NCBI GenBank assembly: GCA_017395275.1
Contig: JAFPVN010000163.1
Span: 1 to 8,260 of the forward strand
DNA from: Candidatus Methanomethylophilaceae archaeon
GTDB lineage: Archaea; Thermoplasmatota; Thermoplasmata; Methanomassiliicoccales; Methanomethylophilaceae
Direction of reading: 5' to 3'
DNA: 8,260 nt
Made by a program: the position numbers and the translations under genes. The number at the start of each line of letters is the position of its first letter. Position 1 is the first letter of the stretch. Of the stretch, positions 5,365 through 8,260 are shown in pieces. A model generated the notes under the pieces. The model did not search any database. It was not told the origin of the DNA and saw nothing but the letters and a program-made list of their open reading frames with translations.

Positions 5365-5660
5365 ACCGCGAACCCATCGGTCACGATCGTCAGGCGGAAA
5401 CCGAAGCTCCGACGTTCGATGAAAACATCGATGTCCTCACCTCCTGCCGGGTTGGTTCCGTGCATGCCGGGTTTAAGGCGTTCGGCATGCACGAACTGCC
5501 CAATTACCGGCATTCTGACATATGCTCCGTTCAAAAGATAAACCCATCGTATGTGGCCAACGTAACGATTAAAGGAAGCATCCGCCATCTGGATGCGAAG
5601 AAAAACAATGAGGTCGTGGGGGTTCAATTTTTTGAAGTTGGTCCTTCGAAAATCCCTCAT
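5346..5660 (-). CDS. Hypothetical 104-aa protein in the repressor cassette
   Basis: 104 aa, not recognised. The ATG at 5660 overlaps the repressor gene's stop as ATGA and is preceded by GGGGAGAGG, so I prefer it to the longer frame starting at 5705. The protein is soluble, with a basic N terminus (RDFRRTNFKK), a middle rich in alternating hydrophobic residues (YVGHIRWVYLLNGAYVRMPVIGQFVH) suggesting beta strands, and a hydrophobic end (FRLTIVTDGFAVVIDVP). The DNA is unusually rich in inverted repeats (5417-5432, 5455-5496, 5578-5596), so part of it may function as structured RNA and the frame could be partly fortuitous. It could be a corepressor or antirepressor partner of the ribbon-helix-helix protein, judged only from coupling. 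Confidence 0.5.
   Translation of the reverse strand: MRDFRRTNFKKLNPHDLIVFLRIQMADASFNRYVGHIRWVYLLNGAYVRMPVIGQFVHAERLKPGMHGTNPAGGEDIDVFIERRSFGFRLTIVTDGFAVVIDVP
5455..5496. repeat. Long inverted repeat within the 104-aa gene
   Basis: CGTGCATGCCG (5459-5469) and CGGCATGCACG (5483-5493) are a perfect 11-bp inverted repeat around a 13-nt loop. With one bulged C (5458) three more pairs form (GTT/AAC), giving 14 bp. A 9-bp direct repeat TGCCGGGTT (5445-5453 and 5465-5473) overlaps it. Its meaning is unknown: an RNA hairpin, a protein-binding site or recombination relic. Confidence 0.5.
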
Positions 5661-5824
5661 GGCCTCTCCCCTCTTTCCTCGGCCTCTTTGTATCTGAGCA
5701 CACACAGTTCTACACCATGTGCTATATTGGCAAAATCGCGCCTTTCGACTTTGTGTTGTATATATTCCATCAATTCGGGCGGCAAGGTTATTGTTATCGA
5801 CACTCTCTTTCTACCCATGCACAT
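5657..5824 (-). CDS. Ribbon-helix-helix (CopG/Arc-like) DNA-binding repressor
   Basis: 55 aa. RKRVSITITLPPELMEYIQHKVERRDFANIAHGVELCVLRYKEAEERGE is a single ribbon-helix-helix domain: an N-terminal beta strand (about residues 5-13) that contacts the DNA major groove as a dimer, then two helices split near FANIAHG. I start at the ATG at 5824 because the TATA region at 5845-5852 lies about 25 bases upstream, implying a leaderless mRNA; the ATG at 5818 (MGRKRV) is also possible. Its own start region lies in one of two matching 19-bp inverted repeats, so autoregulation and control of the divergent replication operon are likely. The 104-aa gene follows with an ATGA overlap. Fold call is strong; the operator link is inference. 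Confidence 0.82.
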   Translation of the reverse strand: MCMGRKRVSITITLPPELMEYIQHKVERRDFANIAHGVELCVLRYKEAEERGERP

Positions 5825-5891
5825 TGATAATGTGCAAATATCTTTTAATATATGCAAATTCCTAATGTCTTTTGCACATTGTAAATGTGTA
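5818..5891. promoter_or_regulatory. Divergent promoter with two 19-bp operators
   Basis: Operator 1 (5818-5836) reads TGCACATT-GAT-AATGTGCA and operator 2 (5873-5891) reads TGCACATT-GTA-AATGTGTA, 55 bp apart. The central AT-rich TTTTAATATATGC (5843-5855) provides TATA boxes for both directions. It predicts a minus start at about 5824, within operator 1, and a plus start at about 5875, within operator 2. Binding at either site would cover a transcription start. TGCAAAT half-sites (5834-5840, 5853-5859) lie between. The natural ligand is the ribbon-helix-helix protein encoded at 5657-5824. Confidence 0.65.
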
Positions 5892-5904
5892 GAAGGACCA
5901 ACAG

Positions 5905-6123
5905 ATGAAAAACAACCAACCAGCGAAAGCTATGAAAGAATCCATAGAGCCAGACGTGGAAAGATGCATCTATATCGGTACAGACAACCGTCGCCGTGCT
6001 ATCGCGACCATCGCTGCATATCTTCCGGAAGGGGTACCTCCGGAGACGAAGCATTTCGTGGACGTGGAGATCGGAAAGATCCTGTCGGAGATACTGGAGG
6101 ATCTTACAGCGATATGGAGGTAA
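5905..6123 (+). CDS. Small hypothetical protein, first gene of the replication operon
   Basis: 72 aa, not recognised. It begins KNNQPAKAMKESIEPDVERC, followed by a short beta-like CIYIGTDNRRRAIATIAAYL, and ends in a predicted helix (KHFVDVEIGKILSEILEDLTAIW). There is one cysteine, no membrane segment and no known motif. The ATG at 5905 is preceded by AGAAGGA and lies about 30 bases after the predicted start inside operator 2. Being the first gene of the operon controlled by the ribbon-helix-helix operators, it should be among the first proteins made on derepression, which suits a regulator or replication accessory factor (inference). The next gene starts 4 bases after its stop. Confidence 0.6.
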   Translation: MKNNQPAKAMKESIEPDVERCIYIGTDNRRRAIATIAAYLPEGVPPETKHFVDVEIGKILSEILEDLTAIWR

Positions 6124-6127
6124 GAGC

Positions 6128-6292
6128 ATGACAGAAACGATCTGCACCCTGCCCGGCGGAGAATCCGGGGCAGGTGAATGGTGCAGGGAATATTGTCCCA
6201 ACTACGGTACTGGCAGATGCAGGTGGGATCCTTACTCTCACAAGATGATCGTAATGTTGCCGGAGAAGCAGACGCAGCTGGAGGTGGAGTGA
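6128..6292 (+). CDS. Small cysteine-rich protein
   Basis: 54 aa. C6, C19, C23 and C31 (EWCREYCPNYGTGRCRW) with H38 could bind zinc; spacing CxxxC-x7-C. The frame is open further upstream, but the ATG at 6128 after GGAGGTAAGAGC is the only start consistent with the operon layout. The stop overlaps the next start as TGATG. Not recognised; a small zinc-stabilised binding protein is the simplest reading. Confidence 0.6.
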   Translation: MTETICTLPGGESGAGEWCREYCPNYGTGRCRWDPYSHKMIVMLPEKQTQLEVE

Positions 6293-6525
6293 TGGGCAAA
6301 TATTCCAACGGCAACTACTTCGGCGGGAAGATATGGATAAGGCGCGTGGTCCAGCCCTATTGCGACATATGCAAGACAACATATGAGAGCGAGTGGGAAC
6401 CCGCCTATCCGATACACCTCATCTTCGCATCGATGAGAAGGAAAGGCTGGGTGCTTGGTAAGAAGTGCATCTGTCCAGATTGCAGAAAGGCGGGAAATGA
6501 TAATCGGATCGGTGATGGGGCATGA
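6292..6525 (+). CDS. Small zinc-ribbon-like protein with two CxxC knuckles
   Basis: 77 aa. CDIC (C24, C27) and CPDC (C61, C64), plus C59, form a zinc-ribbon pattern separated by a hydrophobic and basic stretch (PIHLIFASMRRKGWVLGKK). The N terminus is glycine- and aromatic-rich. The start at 6292 overlaps the previous stop by one base and follows GGAGGTGGAG. The stop overlaps the next ATG as ATGA. The general form resembles viral zinc-finger proteins that bind DNA or RNA, with no specific family recognised. Confidence 0.65.
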   Translation: MGKYSNGNYFGGKIWIRRVVQPYCDICKTTYESEWEPAYPIHLIFASMRRKGWVLGKKCICPDCRKAGNDNRIGDGA

Positions 6526-6665
6526 ACACAGATATTGCTGATAGGATAGCGAAACTCCGCGCATATGCGGAGGATCTGAAAGGTCCTCTTCCCGGATACG
6601 GTCTCGCGCTCAACAAACTGGCCGACAATCTCGAAGAAGAGCTCAGAAGGGTGGGAGCTGCATGA
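6522..6665 (+). CDS. Very small helical protein
   Basis: 47 aa. Two helices with heptad-like spacing are likely: TDIADRIAKLRAYAEDL and LALNKLADNLEEELRRV, joined by GPLPGYG. This suits a small dimerising or adaptor protein. ATGA overlaps join it to the genes on both sides, which is the main evidence that it is translated. It sits directly before the helicase-like ATPase, so an accessory role such as loading or inhibition is possible but unproven. Confidence 0.55.
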   Translation: MNTDIADRIAKLRAYAEDLKGPLPGYGLALNKLADNLEEELRRVGAA

Positions 6666-8194
6666 CACTATTGACAGCAGATATCCTGGAACCTTATGTG
6701 GACAAATCTGGACAGGCCTTCATCTTCGAGGGATACGGGGACAATGCCGGAGTAATAAACAGGATATCGGCGGCTGAACTGTATCACCCGGACGCATATA
6801 ACAAGGAGGAGATCGAGCTCTGTGAAGACCTGATGGCCAACAGATGGCCGCTCCCGAACCTATCCACTCTCTATAAAGAGGACATACTCTCCCTCCAGGA
6901 GATATCCACGCGCATCGTGAGATACCTCCGCAGATACATTTGGCTGAGGGATGACAGACAGTATGAACTAATTGCAAATTGGGTGATCTCCACCTACTTC
7001 CGCGAGGAATTCTATTACGCTCCGATCTTGATCTTCGACGGACTCTCCAACTGTGGGAAGACCTCCGCGATCTATGCCCTGGAGCAGATTGTGTACAGGG
7101 GGGAGAGATTCGACAGTGCCAGCGCGGCCGCGATCGCAAGAGAGATCGAGGATTACCATCCGACGATGCTGTTGGACGAGATATTGGATGCTCTGAACAG
7201 CGACAGGGGATTGGATCTGTTCACGATGCTTCGTTCCGTATTCAGCAAGGACGGGTCGTGGATCCGTGCGGACCCGAAAGGCCGCAAGAACTACCGGTAC
7301 AAGACCTTCTCGCATGTCGCCCTCAGCATACGCGGCGATGCACTTCCAGACGATATATACAACCGCGCCATCAGGATCAACATGACGGCAGCTCCGCTGC
7401 ATGTGTCCCTGAAGAGCATTCTGACCTGGAGGGAGGACGACAGCGGCAAGCCGGAAAGTCCGGACACCATCCGCGACGCACTGTATAAACTTCGCATCTG
7501 GCACATCATGTATGGGGAGTTGGATCCGAACGGCACAGGCCCAATCGAGAATTGGCAGATGTGCAGGACGCGCACAGAGGAGCATATGACACGCAAGACC
7601 AATACCGGTCAATGGATGTACGCCTACATCAACGACATGCCTGCGGATTCGCCCGAGATCAGGGACAGGAACCGCAACATAGCCAGCACATTATATTCCG
7701 TAGCTGTCGCCACGAACAGCGAGAAAGACACGATCGAATTGATCATCGAGAACAGCGCGGCTCAGAGGGAGACTGTCCTGGATACGCCGGAGGCCCTGAC
7801 ATTCATCTCTATGCTGGAGCTCATAGACGAGAACTGGGAAAGAATACGTCCGCTCCATCACAATATGAGCAGAGCCTCCTTCCTGATCGTTGCGGATGAA
7901 ATATCTACCACGGATATAGCACAGCGTTACAACGACATACTTCTGGAGCAGGGCAATGCCGGAAGGGAGCCGGTATCTACGAAGACGATCACCGCGAAGC
8001 TCAACGCGATGGGATTCAAATATTCTCGGGAAGGGGGACACGGCGGGAACAAATCTTGGCTGATGCCTGAAGATAAGTTCTTCATCCCACTTTTTGTGAG
8101 ATTTTTGAAATATTATGCACCATCGAGGTACGAGGACTATGCCGTTCTAGTTAACAAAAATGATGTTAACTTTAACTTAACGAACATAATGTGA
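6662..8194 (+). CDS. P-loop ATPase resembling mobile-element replication helicases
   Basis: 510 aa. Walker A is GLSNCGKT (127-134) after YYAPILIFD, and Walker B is TMLLDE (168-173). A later strand ALSIRGD (220-226) and the NRAIRI arginines (234-239) fit sensor and arginine-finger positions of AAA+/SF3-type ATPases. The segment before Walker A (IWLRDDRQYELIANWVISTYF) resembles that of plasmid and viral primase-helicase ATPases. Residues 405-470 (IVADEISTTDIAQRYND and VSTKTITAKLNAMGFK) look like a winged-helix DNA-binding domain. No primase domain is seen in the first 95 residues. The last 16 residues are asparagine-rich and AT-coded, overlapping TTAAC repeats. The ATG at 6662 overlaps the previous stop (ATGA) after GGGTGGGAG. 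Probably the element's replicative helicase or initiator; the exact family is uncertain. Confidence 0.72.
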   Translation: MTLLTADILEPYVDKSGQAFIFEGYGDNAGVINRISAAELYHPDAYNKEEIELCEDLMANRWPLPNLSTLYKEDILSLQEISTRIVRYLRRYIWLRDDRQYELIANWVISTYFREEFYYAPILIFDGLSNCGKTSAIYALEQIVYRGERFDSASAAAIAREIEDYHPTMLLDEILDALNSDRGLDLFTMLRSVFSKDGSWIRADPKGRKNYRYKTFSHVALSIRGDALPDDIYNRAIRINMTAAPLHVSLKSILTWREDDSGKPESPDTIRDALYKLRIWHIMYGELDPNGTGPIENWQMCRTRTEEHMTRKTNTGQWMYAYINDMPADSPEIRDRNRNIASTLYSVAVATNSEKDTIELIIENSAAQRETVLDTPEALTFISMLELIDENWERIRPLHHNMSRASFLIVADEISTTDIAQRYNDILLEQGNAGREPVSTKTITAKLNAMGFKYSREGGHGGNKSWLMPEDKFFIPLFVRFLKYYAPSRYEDYAVLVNKNDVNFNLTNIM

Positions 8195-8225
8195 TATGTG
8201 CCAGATGTAAGAGTTAGTTAACAAA
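8148..8225. repeat. TTAAC repeat cluster, possible origin
   Basis: TAGTTAACAAA occurs twice (8148-8158 and 8215-8225). TTAAC occurs five times (8151, 8166, 8172, 8177, 8218), with two further GTTAAC palindromes among these. The stretch is AT-rich and spans the 3' end of the helicase-like gene and the bases after it. Iteron-like repeats next to an initiator gene can mark an origin. The window ends soon after (8195-8260 shows no gene), so the array may continue. Confidence 0.35.
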
Positions 8226-8260
8226 GTAACAAAATTCGCAGGGTGCAAGAGTATAATGGA

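Noticed and set aside
5227..6131. Long plus-strand open frame of about 300 codons from the ATG at 5223
   Set aside because: It runs antisense to the ribbon-helix-helix gene and through its operators, and then overlaps the 5905 gene in another frame. The residues show no domain pattern.
6968..7612. Minus-strand frame of 214 codons and other frames across the helicase gene
   Set aside because: Opposite a clear Walker A/B ATPase; composition typical of antisense reading of GC-rich codons.
1..8260. CRISPR array or insertion sequence
   Set aside because: No set of regularly spaced 25-40 base repeats, no transposase or integrase motifs, and no terminal inverted repeats flanking a gene.

Overview
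The window looks like part of an archaeal mobile element, most likely a provirus or virus-like integrated element, with host-range cargo between a late gene and an early/replication module. Archaeal origin is suggested by TATA boxes about 25 nt upstream of start codons, several apparently leaderless genes, GGAGGTGA/GGGGTG-type ribosome binding sites, and two SpoVT/AbrB-fold proteins. All 17 gene ends use TGA or TAA and none uses TAG. That would fit a pyrrolysine-decoding Methanomassiliicoccales-type methanogen, but this host assignment is inference. No integrase, tRNA, rRNA, CRISPR array or insertion sequence was found.

Layout: (1) 1-854 is the 3' part of a gene with an HETTH zinc-protease motif. 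Its end overlaps an A-rich gene for a PIN-domain nuclease (838-1389). (2) Three bases after the PIN gene is a compact structured-RNA candidate (1393-1468) with an 11-bp closing stem, a GAAA-capped hairpin and a second hairpin. (3) A leaderless two-gene operon follows (1534-2936): an AbrB-DUF488 fusion, then what looks like a dual-OB-domain protein. A 14-bp palindrome lies between its TATA box and start. (4) A winged-helix regulator on the minus strand (3055-3447) is divergent from a plus operon (3513-5226) and appears to share one TATA box with it. That operon encodes a 51-aa AbrB protein, a DUF3850/ASCH-fold protein, a DEDDh exonuclease and two cysteine-rich small proteins, nearly all with 1-4 base overlaps.

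(5) A minus-strand cassette (5346-5824) encodes a ribbon-helix-helix repressor and a small unknown protein, and ends in an unusually hairpin-rich stretch. (6) A divergent plus operon (5905-8194) encodes four small proteins, two of them cysteine-rich, and a 510-aa P-loop ATPase resembling replication helicases. Repeated TTAAC motifs at its 3' end (8148-8225) may mark an origin.

The regulatory logic is readable. Two nearly identical 19-bp inverted repeats (5818-5836 and 5873-5891) sit on the two divergent starts of the repressor/replication switch, which resembles a lysogeny-type control region. A second switch with repeated CATTACA boxes lies at 3397-3495. The small zinc-finger-like proteins, the exonuclease and the ASCH protein are typical early genes. 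PIN and DUF488/dual-OB look like accessory cargo. Which of them act in defence, counter-defence or nucleotide modification cannot be decided from sequence alone.
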